Below, piece by piece: positions 34,994 to 44,990 of a DNA stretch of 64,000 nucleotides (the stretch's first letter is position 1; the number at the start of each line of letters is the position of its first letter). The position numbers and the translations under genes are program-made. Below the pieces are notes generated by a model. It saw only the letters and a program-made list of their open reading frames with translations. It made no database searches and was not told the DNA's origin. Source of the DNA: Streptomyces sp. ICC1 (GTDB lineage Bacteria; Actinomycetota; Actinomycetes; Streptomycetales; Streptomycetaceae); NCBI RefSeq assembly GCF_003287935.1, contig NZ_CP030287.1, positions 8,076,487-8,140,486 of the forward strand, written 5' to 3'.

Positions 34994-37003
34994 ATGGTGT
35001 CCGTGGGAGAAAGACTGAGCACCGCACGGGTTCGGGCCTTCATCGGCCGGAACGAGCAACTCGCGCGGTTCGGGGAGGCCTTGGCCGGCGATCCGCGGGC
35101 GCCGTTCGCGTTCTACGTGTACGGGCCGGGCGGCATCGGGAAGTCGACGCTGCTGCGCAGGATGGCGGACGACGCCCGTGCGGCGGGCCGGCCCCTCGTC
35201 GAACTCGACGGCCGCTTCGTCAGCCGGGACCCGGCCGAGTTCGAGCGCGCGGCCGGCCCCTTCCTGGACGCTCCCGGCACGGTCCTCGTCGTCGACTCCT
35301 TCGAGCACTGCCAGTGGCTGGAGAGCTGGCTGTGGCACCGCTTCCTGCCGCGGGCCGCGGACGGCGCCCTGGTCGTCCTGGCCGGTCGCCTCGGACCGCA
35401 GCCGCAGTGGGCCGCCGACCCCGCCTGGGCGGGGCTCCTGCACGTGAGCGAACTCGAGCCGTTCTCCGAGGACCAGGCGCGGAGCCTGCTGGCCGCGGCG
35501 CGGCTGCGGCCCGAACTGCGCGGCCGCGTACTCCGGTTCGCCGGGGGCAACCCCCTGGCCCTGTCGCTCGCGGCGGCCGCGGGTTCGACGGGCTGCGGCG
35601 AGGCGGAGAACTGGTCCCCTTCCGCGGACGTCCTGCGCACCCTGCTGGCCGGGCTGATCGGCGAGGTGCCCACGGCCGCGCACCGCCGCGCCCTGGAGGT
35701 GGCGGCGCAGGCGTACGCGACCTCCGAGGAGCTCCTCTCCGCCGTGCTGCACGGGGAGGACGCCCACCTCCTCTTCTCCTGGCTCAGGGACCTGCCCTTC
35801 ATGGAGTCCACCCACCGCGGGATCCACCCCCACGACGCCGCACGCGAGACCCTGGCCGCCGACCTGCGCTGGCGGGCGCCCACCGCCTTCACCTCGATGC
35901 GCGGGCGCCTGATGGAGGAGTACCTGCGCGTCCTGCGCGAGGCGCCCGAGGAGCGGGTGTGGACCGTCACCGACGAGCTCTTCTACCTCTTCCGGGAGGG
36001 CGAGACCCTGGCGCGGCTGCGCACCTGGTCCCGCGAGGACGAGGTCCACGACCGCCCCCTGCACCCCGACGACCTGCCCGTCGTCCTGCGCATGGCGGCG
36101 GAGACCGAGGGGGCGGCCTCGGCGGAACTGGTCCGCTACTGGGCGCGGCGCCAGCCGCAGGCCTTCAGCGTCTACCGGCTCGTGAGCACGGGCCGCATCG
36201 TGGCGTTCACCGCCCGGCTCGCCCTGCCGGCGCCGCCCGACCCCGAGGACCTGGCCACCGATCCGGTCGTCGCCGCGGCGTGGGAGCACACCAGGACCAC
36301 CGACCCGGTGGGCCCCGGCGAGCACATCGGCATCAGCCGCTTCTCGGTCTACCCGGAGCGCTACCAGGTCCCCTCGCGCGTCATCGACCTGAGCAGCTCC
36401 CGCGCCCAGGCGGAATCCGCCCGGGCCCGCGGCCGCGCCTACGGCTTCGCCGTCTACCAGGACGCCGAGACGTGGGCCGGGCGCGTCAAGGGCACCCTCG
36501 ACGACACCGGGGCCCGGCCGCGGGTCGGTGAGCACACCTACGGGCTGTTCAGCGTCGACTGGCGCCGGGTACCCGTGGAGACGTGGCTCCGCCGCTTCAC
36601 ATCGGCCCCCGACGGGCCCGTCCGGGCGGGGCCGTCGCCCGTCTCGCGCGCCACGTTCGACCAGTCCGTGCGCGAGGCGCTGACGCACTGGCGCGACGCG
36701 GCCGCCTTCGCCGCCGGAGCCCTGATGCGCGCCCGTCTCGCGGCCGACTTCGCCGATCCCGTCGAGGAGTTGCGCGCCCTGCTGCGCCGGGCCGTCGACG
36801 ACCTCGCCCAGGATCCGCGCGGCGTGCGGGCCCGCGAGGCCCTGACGACGGGCTACTTCTCCGGTGCGCCCACGCAGGAGGCCGCGGCCCGCCGCCTCGG
36901 CCTTCCGTACGGCACCTACCGGCGCCACCTGCGCCAGGGCCTCGACCTGCTGTGCGAGGCCCTGTGGCAGCGGGAACTGCACGGCCCCGTCGAGACGCCG
37001 TAG
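34994..37003 (+). CDS. P-loop NTPase regulator with C-terminal helix-turn-helix
   Basis: This 669-aa protein has an STAND-like ATPase at residues 15-330: Walker A YGPGGIGKST, Walker B-like GTVLVVDSFEHC, and ADGALVVLAGR. A middle region (residues 345-540) resembles a GNAT fold (LHPDDLPVVLRMAAETEGA, HIGISRFSVYPERYQ). The C-terminus (610-665) has a sigma-region-4/LuxR-like HTH (PTQEAAARRLGLPYGTYRRHL). It is probably a large cytoplasmic transcriptional regulator or signal integrator. ATG 34994 follows AAGGGGGAA; ATG 34943 is an alternative. Its target may be the P450 or the downstream MFS gene. Confidence 0.75.
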   Translation: MVSVGERLSTARVRAFIGRNEQLARFGEALAGDPRAPFAFYVYGPGGIGKSTLLRRMADDARAAGRPLVELDGRFVSRDPAEFERAAGPFLDAPGTVLVVDSFEHCQWLESWLWHRFLPRAADGALVVLAGRLGPQPQWAADPAWAGLLHVSELEPFSEDQARSLLAAARLRPELRGRVLRFAGGNPLALSLAAAAGSTGCGEAENWSPSADVLRTLLAGLIGEVPTAAHRRALEVAAQAYATSEELLSAVLHGEDAHLLFSWLRDLPFMESTHRGIHPHDAARETLAADLRWRAPTAFTSMRGRLMEEYLRVLREAPEERVWTVTDELFYLFREGETLARLRTWSREDEVHDRPLHPDDLPVVLRMAAETEGAASAELVRYWARRQPQAFSVYRLVSTGRIVAFTARLALPAPPDPEDLATDPVVAAAWEHTRTTDPVGPGEHIGISRFSVYPERYQVPSRVIDLSSSRAQAESARARGRAYGFAVYQDAETWAGRVKGTLDDTGARPRVGEHTYGLFSVDWRRVPVETWLRRFTSAPDGPVRAGPSPVSRATFDQSVREALTHWRDAAAFAAGALMRARLAADFADPVEELRALLRRAVDDLAQDPRGVRAREALTTGYFSGAPTQEAAARRLGLPYGTYRRHLRQGLDLLCEALWQRELHGPVETP

Positions 37004-37090
37004 CCGGTGGACAGGTGCGGACAGGGATGAACAGTCCCGGCCCGTTTTCGACCTGGAGAGTGGACACCGTCCCGCACGAGTCTGTGCGTC

Positions 37091-38550
37091 ATGAACCTCC
37101 CCCGCACACGGAAGGCCCCGGCTCCGCCCGCGCACCGACCGGGAGCCGCGCTCGCGGCGCTCGCCGCGGCCCAGTTCACGGTCATGCTCGCCACGTCGAT
37201 CGTGAACGTGGCGCTGCCGCAGATCAGCGCCGGGGTGGGCCTGTCGGACGGCGGAACCACCTGGGTGGTCAACGCCTACGGCCTGGCGTTCGGGGCGCTG
37301 CTCCTGGCGGGCGGCCGGGCGGCCGATCTGCTCGGCCGCCGCCGCGTGCTGGTCCTGGGCCTCGCGCTCTTCGCCGTAGCCTCGCTGGCGGCGGGGCTGG
37401 CCTCCTCCGCGGGCGCGCTGATCGCGGCGCGCGCCGTTCAGGGCCTCGGTGCCGCGGCCGTCGCCCCGGCCGCGCTCGCCCTGGCGATGGACCTGTTCCC
37501 GCCCGGACCCGGGCGGGGCAGGGCACTGGGCGTGTGGGGCGCGGTCTCCGGTGCGGGAGGGGCGGGCGGCGTACTGCTCGGCGGCGTCCTGACCCAGGCC
37601 TGGGGCTGGCCCTGGATCTTCCATTGCGTGGCGCTCGGGACGGCGGCGGTCCTGGCCGCCGTGGTGGTCCTCGTACCGGGCGGGGCCGCCCGGACGGCCG
37701 GGCGGTTCGACCTGCTGGGCACCGCCGTCATCACCGTCGCCCTGACCTGCCTGGTCTGGGGGCTGACCACCGCGCGCGGCGCGGGCTGGACGGACGCCCG
37801 GGTGCTGGGCTCGCTCGTCGGCGCCGCCGCGCTGCTCGCGGCCTTCGCCCTGATCGAGCTCCGGCGGCCGGACGCCCTGGTGCCGCCGCGCCTGTTCGCC
37901 ACCGGCCGGGTCGCCGCGGGCAACCTGCTGATGGCACTGCTGGGGTCCGTGTGGATCGCGCTGTTCTTCTTCCTGCCGCTCTACCAGCAACAGGTCCTCG
38001 GGGCCGATCCCCTGGTCACCGGAGCCGGCCAACTCCCGCTCGCGGCGGCCAACATGCTCGGCGCGACCGTGGCGCCCCGGATCGCCCGGCGGATCGGCGC
38101 CACCACGACGCTGGCCGCGGCCCTGTTCACCGACGCCGCGGGCCTGCTGTGGCTGTCCCGGATCAGTGCCCACGGCAGCTACGCCACGGACGTCCTCGGT
38201 CCGAGCATCGTGGTCGGCCTGGGGCTGAGCATCGCCTTCGTCCAGCTCACCGCGCTCTGCGTGGAAGGCGTCCCGTCGCGGGACGCGGGGCTGGCGGGCG
38301 GCCTGGTGAACACCACCCGCCAGGTCGGAGGCGCGATCGGCCTCGCCGCCCTGGCGACCCTGGCCGGGTCCGTCACCGCGCACGCCGCCGTCCACCAGCC
38401 GCGCCTGGAGGCGCTCACCGCGGGCTACCGCACCGCCTTCGCCGTCTCGGCCGCGGTCCTGGCCGCCACCGCGCTCCTCGCGCTGTTCCTCGCCCGCCGC
38501 GCCGGGCCGCGTACCGCGGCCGCCGCCACCGAGTCATGCCGAGGTCGGTG
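37091..38550 (+). CDS. MFS exporter (DHA2 type), no in-frame stop before aceA
   Basis: About 480 residues show a 14-helix EmrB/QacA-type exporter: TSIVNVALPQI, motif A GGRAADLLGRRRVLV, motif C-like GAVSGAGGAGGVLLGG, and final helices ending in LLALFLARRAG near 38510. The ATG is at 37091. The frame has no stop where homologues end. It stays open antisense through the entire isocitrate lyase gene to 40063, which cannot be a real protein extension. Either a small indel near 38520-38640 removed the stop, or the true C-terminus reads through. The end given here is the limit of family-like sequence. Substrate unknown. Confidence 0.8.
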
Positions 38551-38647
38551 GGCTGCGGGAGTGGGAAAAGGGACAGGTCGGACGGCGGGCGCGCGGCGCC
38601 GGTTCGGACCGGTGCCGGGTTCGGACCGGCGCCGGGCCCGAACGGGC

Positions 38648-39931
<1,284 letters not shown>

Positions 39932-40321
39932 GACCGTCACCGTTTCCGTCGTCGCTTGTCTTGCCAATGCCGTCGCCGATGCCCCGACAGGCATCCACGC
40001 ATTGGCACTCTGTGCCTGGATAAGAGGGTGCGGCCACCGGACCCGCCCATGGGCCGGAGCTGAGCAATGCTGCCGATCTACCGGGAGCGGGCTGACCGGA
40101 TCACCGCAATCAGGGCATGAATCGGTGGTCCGGAGTCCGTTCCGGCCACCGGTTCCGGCTGGCCGCAGAACAGACTCTGGCATTGGCACTGGGTGCCAAC
40201 AAGCGGGTACGTCTGCCAAGATGTGCGAATCTTCGAGGCTGAAATTGCCAAGTTTGCGAAGGCTCGTGGCACGTGCGGTCCTCGTATGCTGACCGGGCCC
40301 GTCCGACGGTGGAGGAGTCCG
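39932..40321. promoter_or_regulatory. Divergent aceA/ramB control region with duplicated operator
   Basis: Two copies of a GCATTGGCACTNNGTGCC element lie at 39999-40016 and 40180-40197. The second is a perfect inverted repeat (TTGGCAC, TGG spacer, GTGCCAA; 40183-40199); the first is imperfect on its right arm. They are 181 bp apart, a distance suited to DNA looping. A third element, ATTGCCAAGTTTGCGAA (40244-40260), resembles the corynebacterial RamB box TTGCAAAGTT. No gene is present in this 390-bp gap. Confidence 0.65.
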
Positions 40322-41719
40322 GTGAGCAAGACGTACGCGGGGGTGCGGCTGCGGCGGCTGCGCGAGGAGCGGCGGATGACGCAGGCCGACCTGGCCAGGG
40401 TGCTGGGCATCTCGCCCAGCTATCTGAACCAGATGGAACACGACTCCCGGCCGCTGACCGTCCCGGTGCTGCTGCGGCTCACCGAGGCCTTCGGGGTCGA
40501 TCCGGGCTTCTTCTCGGAGCGCGACACCAGCCGCATGGTCGCGGACCTGCGCGAGGCCCTGGCGACCGAGGTCGCCGAGGCCCGCGTCTCCGCCTCCGAC
40601 CTGGCCGAACTGGCCACCCGGATGCCGGCGGTCGCCGCGGTCCTGCTGGACCTGGGCCGGCGCGGCCAGCTCCTGTCGGAGCGGCTCGCCGACGCGGCCG
40701 AAGGCCGGGGCGGCCCGGCGCAGGCCCCGCGTTCACCCCACGAGGAGATCCGCGAGTTCTTCTACCGCCGGCAGAACTACCTCCACGACACCGATCTCGC
40801 GGCCGAGGAGCTGGCCCGCGAGATCGGCATCCGCCCCGGGGACGTCATCCGCGCCCTGACCCGCCGCCTCGCGGACCGGCACGGGGTCAGGACCGCCGCG
40901 GACTGCGACCGGCTGCACCACTACGACGCCGGCTCCCGCGTCCTGCACCTGTCGAACCGGCTCCGCCCCGGGCAGCAGGCCTTCCGCATGGCCACCCAGC
41001 TCGCCCTCCTGGAGTACGGGGACGAGCTGGACCGGCTGGCCGCGGAGGACTTCCCGGCCGGGTCCGAGGCGCACCCCCTGGCCCGGATCGGCATCGCCAA
41101 CTACTTCGCGGCCGCGCTGGTCCTGCCGTACCGCGCCTTCCACACGGCCGCCGAGGAGTTCCGCTACGACATCGAGCGGCTGACCGACCACTTCGGCCTC
41201 GGGTACGAGACGGTCTGCCACCGGCTCAGCACCCTGCAACGCCCCAGGTTGCGCGGGGTTCCGTTCTCCTTCGTCCGTGTGGACCGGGCCGGGAACATGT
41301 CCAAGCGGCAGTCCGCCACCGGATTCCACTTCTCCCGCGCGGGCGGCACCTGCCCGCTGTGGAACGTGTACGAGTCCTTCGCCGCTCCCGGCCGCATCCA
41401 CGTCCAGGTCGCCGCCATGCCCGACGGTCAGCGCCACCTGTGGACCGCCCGCGCCGTCACCCGGCACCGGGGCGGCTGGGGCGAGCCGGGCAAGACCTTC
41501 GCCATCGGCCTCGGCTGCGAGATCCGGCACGCCTCCCGGCTCGTGTACGCGGACGGGCTCGATCTGGACAACACGGCGGCCGCCACCCCGATCGGCATGG
41601 GGTGCCGGCTCTGCGAACGCCTGGACTGCCCGCAGCGCGCGGTGCCGCCGCTGGGCCGACCCCTGGCCATCGACGAGAACAGCAGCACCTTCGTCCCGTA
41701 TCCCGTCGCGGAGCGGTGA
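40322..41719 (+). CDS. ramB: RamB/ScfR-type short-chain fatty acyl transcriptional regulator
   Basis: This 465-aa regulator has an N-terminal Xre-type HTH ([39 protein letters not shown], residues 7-46). A central DUF955-like region follows ([52 protein letters not shown]). The C-terminal domain has a Cys pair cluster ([16 protein letters not shown]) that may bind metal. RamB proteins control acetate and propionate metabolism genes, including aceA, in Corynebacterium and Mycobacterium. Its position opposite aceA supports that role. The GTG start follows GGAGGAG. Confidence 0.88.
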   Translation: MSKTYAGVRLRRLREERRMTQADLARVLGISPSYLNQMEHDSRPLTVPVLLRLTEAFGVDPGFFSERDTSRMVADLREALATEVAEARVSASDLAELATRMPAVAAVLLDLGRRGQLLSERLADAAEGRGGPAQAPRSPHEEIREFFYRRQNYLHDTDLAAEELAREIGIRPGDVIRALTRRLADRHGVRTAADCDRLHHYDAGSRVLHLSNRLRPGQQAFRMATQLALLEYGDELDRLAAEDFPAGSEAHPLARIGIANYFAAALVLPYRAFHTAAEEFRYDIERLTDHFGLGYETVCHRLSTLQRPRLRGVPFSFVRVDRAGNMSKRQSATGFHFSRAGGTCPLWNVYESFAAPGRIHVQVAAMPDGQRHLWTARAVTRHRGGWGEPGKTFAIGLGCEIRHASRLVYADGLDLDNTAAATPIGMGCRLCERLDCPQRAVPPLGRPLAIDENSSTFVPYPVAER

Positions 41720-41754
41720 GCGCTGACCGGGGCGCGGCAGGGGGTCTGGATTTA

Positions 41755-41935
41755 CTAGGACGTCCAACTACATGTTCGTGGGCAAAGGTCCGCGGTACAG
41801 GGAAGCCGGTGTGAATCCGGCACGGTCCCGCCACTGTGACCGGGGAGTGTGCTGCCATCCACACGCCGCTGACGAGGTCTGCCGGGAAGGCGGGCGGCAC
41901 GCGGGGATCCGGGAGTCGGGATACCGGCCGCGGAA
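41755..41935 (+). promoter_or_regulatory. Cobalamin riboswitch 1
   Basis: The B12-box core is present: ACAGGGAAGCCGGTGTGAA, then TCCGGCACGGTCCCGCCACTGTGA (41797-41838). Further downstream is AGTCGGGATACCGGCC (41913-41928), which closes the cobalamin-riboswitch fold. An ACTAGGACGTCC palindromic promoter-like motif starts near 41755. The gene it should control is not clear: downstream are only a 28-codon frame and an aldehyde-dehydrogenase fragment. Confidence 0.9.
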
Positions 41936-41956
41936 CGTTCCGTGTTGTCCACGAGG

Positions 41957-42043
41957 ATGGAGCAGACACGCACGGCACCGGTTTGTACCCACGACCCTGG
42001 TGATCCGGCGGAGCGCGCGCACCACCTGTCCGCGCGCTCGTAG
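41957..42043 (+). CDS. Possible short ORF after riboswitch 1
   Basis: ATG 41957 opens a 28-residue frame (MEQTRTAPVCTHDPG..., ending RSARS-like with TAG at 42041-42043) just after the riboswitch. GAGG lies directly against the ATG, too close for a good ribosome site. I do not recognise it. It could be the surviving start of the riboswitch's true target gene, or non-coding. Confidence 0.25.
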   Translation: MEQTRTAPVCTHDPGDPAERAHHLSARS

Positions 42044-42087
42044 TTCTCACGATCCCTCCCAGCGGCACACCCGACCGGGTCCGTCCG

Positions 42088-42243
42088 TCCGTACCCCTGC
42101 GCGTCGGCCGCTCCGACGATCCGGAGGCCGACTTCGGGCCGCTGGTCAGCCGTGACGCGCTCGACCGGGGGGAGCGCTACGTCGGCATCGGAGCCACCGA
42201 GGGCGCCGAACTCGTCGTCGACGGACGGGGGTTCACCCTGCCC
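42088..42243 (+). pseudogene. mmsA: Methylmalonate-semialdehyde dehydrogenase fragment
   Basis: In one frame, SDDPEADFGPLVSRD then ERYVGIGATEGAELVVDGRGFTL matches about 50 residues from the middle of MmsA-type aldehyde dehydrogenases, between the catalytic Glu and Cys regions. No start, no catalytic Cys and no C-terminal domain are present; similarity ends near 42243. It is a relic or a misassembled piece. It sits between an orphan B12 riboswitch and the end of the secreted repeat protein gene. Confidence 0.65.
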
Positions 42244-42300
42244 GGGCGTTCGCGGACAAGCGCCCGCCGCACTTCACCCACGGCTGAGCGCCGGTGCCGG

Positions 42301-42326
42301 GTGCGGCCCCGTCCGCGGGGCCGCAC
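42301..42326 (-). terminator. Terminator after the B12-regulated secreted protein gene
   Basis: An 11-bp perfect stem (GTGCGGCCCCG at 42301-42311 with 42316-42326) and a 4-base loop lie 12 bp beyond the stop of the leftward gene. Confidence 0.75.
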
Positions 42327-42337
42327 CCGGCCGCGGA

Positions 42338-43750
42338 TCAGGCGCCCCAGCGCAGGGCGATGGTGTCGCCCACGTTGATGACCTTCTCGCGCAGCGCGCC
42401 GGCGGAGGCGGAGCCGTCGACGCTGACCTTCCAGGTGTTCGCGCCGTTGTTGGCCTTGCCGTTGACGTGGGTGATCGTCCCGGTGCCCGAGGACGGGGTC
42501 ACGCTCGTGACGCAGCCGGACGGGGTGGCGGCGCCGGTCGCGGCGGCGAGGACGTCGCCGAGGGTGGTGGTCGCGGCGGTCGGGGTGAAGGCGACCGAGC
42601 AGACCTTGAGGCCGCCCGCGCCGTCGTCGACGGTCAGCGCCAGCTTGGTGGCCGTGCCGGCGGTGAAGGCGGACTGCGCGACCCACTGCGGGGCGCCGGG
42701 GGTGACCGGGACGGGCGGGGCCGCCGTGAAGCCGCCGCCGGCCACGGCGCGCAGGGCGTCGATGGAGGCGTAGGCCGACGGGACGGCGTCCGAGGGCTTG
42801 TACTTGAAGCCGCCGGCCGGGTTGTACTGGTTGGCGATCAGGAAGTCGATCGGGGTCTTGCCGCTGCCGGTGAGGAAGTCACCGGTCTGCGGGTTGAATC
42901 CGCAGGCGTTCAGGCCGGCGACGCCCCAGCCGTTCGAGCTGGTGTTGACCCCGTAGAGGGAGTTGAAGGCGCCCGTGCCCGAGACGAGCGTGCCCTTGAG
43001 GAAGTTCTTCGCCTGGACGACGTCCGCGTCGGTGTTGGGGACCCCGGAGACGCAGAGGGCGGCCATGGCCGCGCCCGTCATGTCGACGTCGCTCGCGGAG
43101 TTGAGGACCGTCGGGTTGCCCTCCGCCTTCTGGAAGGTCCAGCCGCCGTCCACGTGCTGGTTGGCGCGGATGCGGGTGACCATCGAGTCGGTCAGCGCCT
43201 GCGGGATGCGCTGCGCGCCGCCCTGGGTCTTGGCCCCGCGCAGCGAAAGGGCCGCGAAGACGGTGCCGTTGAAGTTTCCCGACGGGCCGAAGTAGCCCGC
43301 CTCGGCCGTCTGCCAGTAGGAGTAGACGTTCGCCACGAGGTTGCGCGAGGCCGAGACGCGGGCCGGGTCGATGCCCGCGGCGTACGCGTTCAGGGTGCCG
43401 CGCTCGTAGTCGGTGACCACCGGGGAGGCCTGCGGCCAGCCCGCCGTGGAGAGGAGGTTGCGGTAGACCGTGCGGGCGTTCTTCGTGGTGTCGCCGCCGG
43501 GGTAGACGTCGACGACGGCGGTGCCGGAGGCGGCGAGGGCGCTGAACGCCCACTCGTTGGACAGGCCGGAGCCGGCGTACGAACCATCGGCCGCCTGAAG
43601 CGACTTGAGGTGGGCGACACCGTTCGTCTTGGACGTGGCCAGCTGCGCCGGCGACGAGGTCGCGGAGGCGGGCAGCACCGTGAGGGCGAAGGCGCCGAGT
43701 GTGGCGGGCACCGCGAGCGCGAGGCGGCGGGAGGTGCGGGGACGGGACAT
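42338..43750 (-). CDS. Secreted transcobalamin/intrinsic-factor-like protein (alpha/alpha repeat plus DUF4430)
   Basis: This 470-aa exported protein has a signal peptide at residues 1-31 (RRLALAVPATLGAFALTVL, PASA cleavage). Residues 40-330 are repeats of the prenyltransferase/squalene-cyclase alpha-alpha barrel type (LKSLQAADGSYAGSGLSNEWAFSALA, IRANQHVDGGWTF, AAMAALCVSGV, SSNGWGVAGLNACG, NQYNPAGGFKY). The C-terminus (370-470) is a DUF4430-like beta domain ending ITHVNGKANNGANTWKVSVDG, then VNVGDTIALRWGA. Vertebrate intrinsic factor and transcobalamin share this two-domain plan. With a cobalamin riboswitch in its leader, a secreted B12-binding role is likely, though not proven. ATG 43748-43750 follows AGGAG. 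Confidence 0.8.
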   Translation of the reverse strand: MSRPRTSRRLALAVPATLGAFALTVLPASATSSPAQLATSKTNGVAHLKSLQAADGSYAGSGLSNEWAFSALAASGTAVVDVYPGGDTTKNARTVYRNLLSTAGWPQASPVVTDYERGTLNAYAAGIDPARVSASRNLVANVYSYWQTAEAGYFGPSGNFNGTVFAALSLRGAKTQGGAQRIPQALTDSMVTRIRANQHVDGGWTFQKAEGNPTVLNSASDVDMTGAAMAALCVSGVPNTDADVVQAKNFLKGTLVSGTGAFNSLYGVNTSSNGWGVAGLNACGFNPQTGDFLTGSGKTPIDFLIANQYNPAGGFKYKPSDAVPSAYASIDALRAVAGGGFTAAPPVPVTPGAPQWVAQSAFTAGTATKLALTVDDGAGGLKVCSVAFTPTAATTTLGDVLAAATGAATPSGCVTSVTPSSGTGTITHVNGKANNGANTWKVSVDGSASAGALREKVINVGDTIALRWGA

Positions 43751-43875
43751 GGCCTGCTCCTGGAATCGGCGGACGCCGGCTCCTCCCGCGCAGGCCGCAC
43801 GTGACCACCGCAGGGCACGGCGGGGCACGGCAAGGGCCCGGTCGGAGAGCCGCCGTCCGGAACGCGTGGTACGGC

Positions 43876-43995
43876 TTCCTGTAGTGCATCGCCGTTTGGG
43901 CATTCGGGCTCGGAGACGGCCCCCGCCGTCCCACACCGCTGCGCGTCAGCTCCGGCATCTCACCGGATTCCCCCATGTGGCAGCCCTGGACGCTA
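43876..43995 (-). promoter_or_regulatory. Cobalamin riboswitch 2 (leader of the transcobalamin-like gene)
   Basis: Reading leftwards from about 43995: GGGGGAATCCGGTGAGATG, CCGGAGCTGACGCGCAGCGG, a GC hairpin (GGGACGGCGG...CCGTCTCC) and GAGCCCGAATGCCC (near 43912-43899). These are the P4-P6 core and the closing segment of the cobalamin fold. About 125 nt of expression platform follow before the ATG at 43750. It is oriented correctly for the leftward secreted-protein gene. Confidence 0.88.
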
Positions 43996-44100
43996 CCCGA
44001 GTGATCAAGGGACCGCCAGCCGCCGGGAACCGGGGCGCGCGGCGGGCGTCCGGGACGGGCCGGCTGAGGTTCGTGCCACCTTGACGCGTCGGCGAGATCC

Positions 44101-44225
44101 GTGTTGCACTCCGGCTGATAACTGCTCAGCACCAGGGGAAGCCGGTCGAATTCCGGCGCTGACCCGCAACCGTAGGCCCGGGCTCGTTCCGGGTGAGCCG
44201 GAATGCCTGGAGCCGGGCCACAGTA
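44101..44225 (+). promoter_or_regulatory. Cobalamin riboswitch 3 (leader of the second secreted protein)
   Basis: GGGGAAGCCGGTCGAATTCC, GGCGCTGACCCGCAACCGTA, a GGCCCGGGCTC hairpin and GAGCCGGAATGCCTGG (44194-44209) form the complete cobalamin-riboswitch core. It is back-to-back with riboswitch 2, with only about 100 bp between them for two divergent promoters. The gene it controls starts at 44340. Confidence 0.92.
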
Positions 44226-44339
44226 CGAAGAGCGCCGTCGCGGATTGCGGTGTGGTCGTCGCAGCCTCCCCACGGCGCAGGAAGCCGTGCGGGGGCAGTT
44301 CGCCACGCACGCAGCCGCCCGGCAGAGACGAGGGCCGCG

Positions 44340-44906
44340 GTGGGGACCGAACAGCAGGCGAAACGGCAGTCGGGGACGAGGCGGCGGTTCCTCTCCCTCG
44401 TGACCGCGTCCCTCCTGACGCTCGGTGCGGGAGTGGCCTTCCTCACGGTTCCGTCCTCCGCGAACGCCGATCCGATCGAGCAGTGCACGGCCACCACGGG
44501 CGCCATCGTGGCGGTGGACTTCGGCCCTTTCGGCGGCAAGGTCGAGCGCGGCTGTGACACCACCCCGACCACCGGGTTCGAGCTGCTGCGCACCGGCCGC
44601 TTCACGACCGAGGGCACCGTCCACGACGGCGACGGGTTCATCTGCCGGATAGGCAACGCCTCCTTCAACTCCGGTACGCAGTACCCCACTCCGGACAAGG
44701 AGGAGTGCGTCCTCACGCCGCAGGCCACCGCCTACTGGTCGTACTGGATCGCCTCCCCGGGGCAGAAGAACTGGACCTACAGCTCGCTCGGCGCCATGTC
44801 GCGCACCCCGAAGGCCGGCGACGTGGACGCCTGGGTCTTCGGCGGCACCGACACCGGCGGCACCCAGGGCAAGCCCTCCTTCTCCCCCGACGACGTCCGG
44901 GCCGCC
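44340..44906 (+). CDS. Secreted DUF4430-like protein under B12 control, 3' end lost
   Basis: GTG 44340 (after GACGAGGG) starts a signal peptide (RRRFLSLVTASLLTLGAGVAFLTV, PSSANA cleavage near residue 38). The mature part has four Cys residues and a DUF4430-like pattern: GFELLRTGRFTTEGTVHDGDGFICRIGN, then YWSYWIASPGQKNWTYSSLGA. That YWSYW-type strand is typical of DUF4430. It probably works with the divergent transcobalamin-like protein in B12 capture. Authentic sequence ends at the axis of a 102-bp fold-back palindrome (44906/44907). The remaining frame to 44993 reads palindrome and adapter, so the natural C-terminus (and any downstream transporter genes) is missing. Confidence 0.75.
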
Positions 44907-44957
44907 GGCGGCCCGGACGCCGTCGGGGGAGAAGGAGGGCTTGCCCTGCGTGCCGCC
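44856..44957. repeat. 102-bp fold-back inverted repeat with no spacer
   Basis: Arms 44856-44906 and 44907-44957 are reverse complements at 49 of 51 positions. The right arm re-encodes part of the secreted protein (GTQGKPSFSPD) on the opposite strand. It is followed immediately by an adapter-like sequence, so it is probably a library fold-back. Confidence 0.9.
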
Positions 44958-44990
44958 TGGCTCTTCGACCCATCTCCGAGCCCCCGAGAC
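44957..44990 (+). other. Degenerate sequencing-adapter sequence after the fold-back
   Basis: It matches the Nextera mosaic end CTGTCTCTTATACACATCT followed by CCGAGCCCACGAGAC at 29 of 34 positions without gaps. All five differences are A to C or T to G, the usual Illumina dye-crosstalk errors. The kinase frame on the other strand reads through it, giving that kinase a false C-terminus. Confidence 0.9.
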
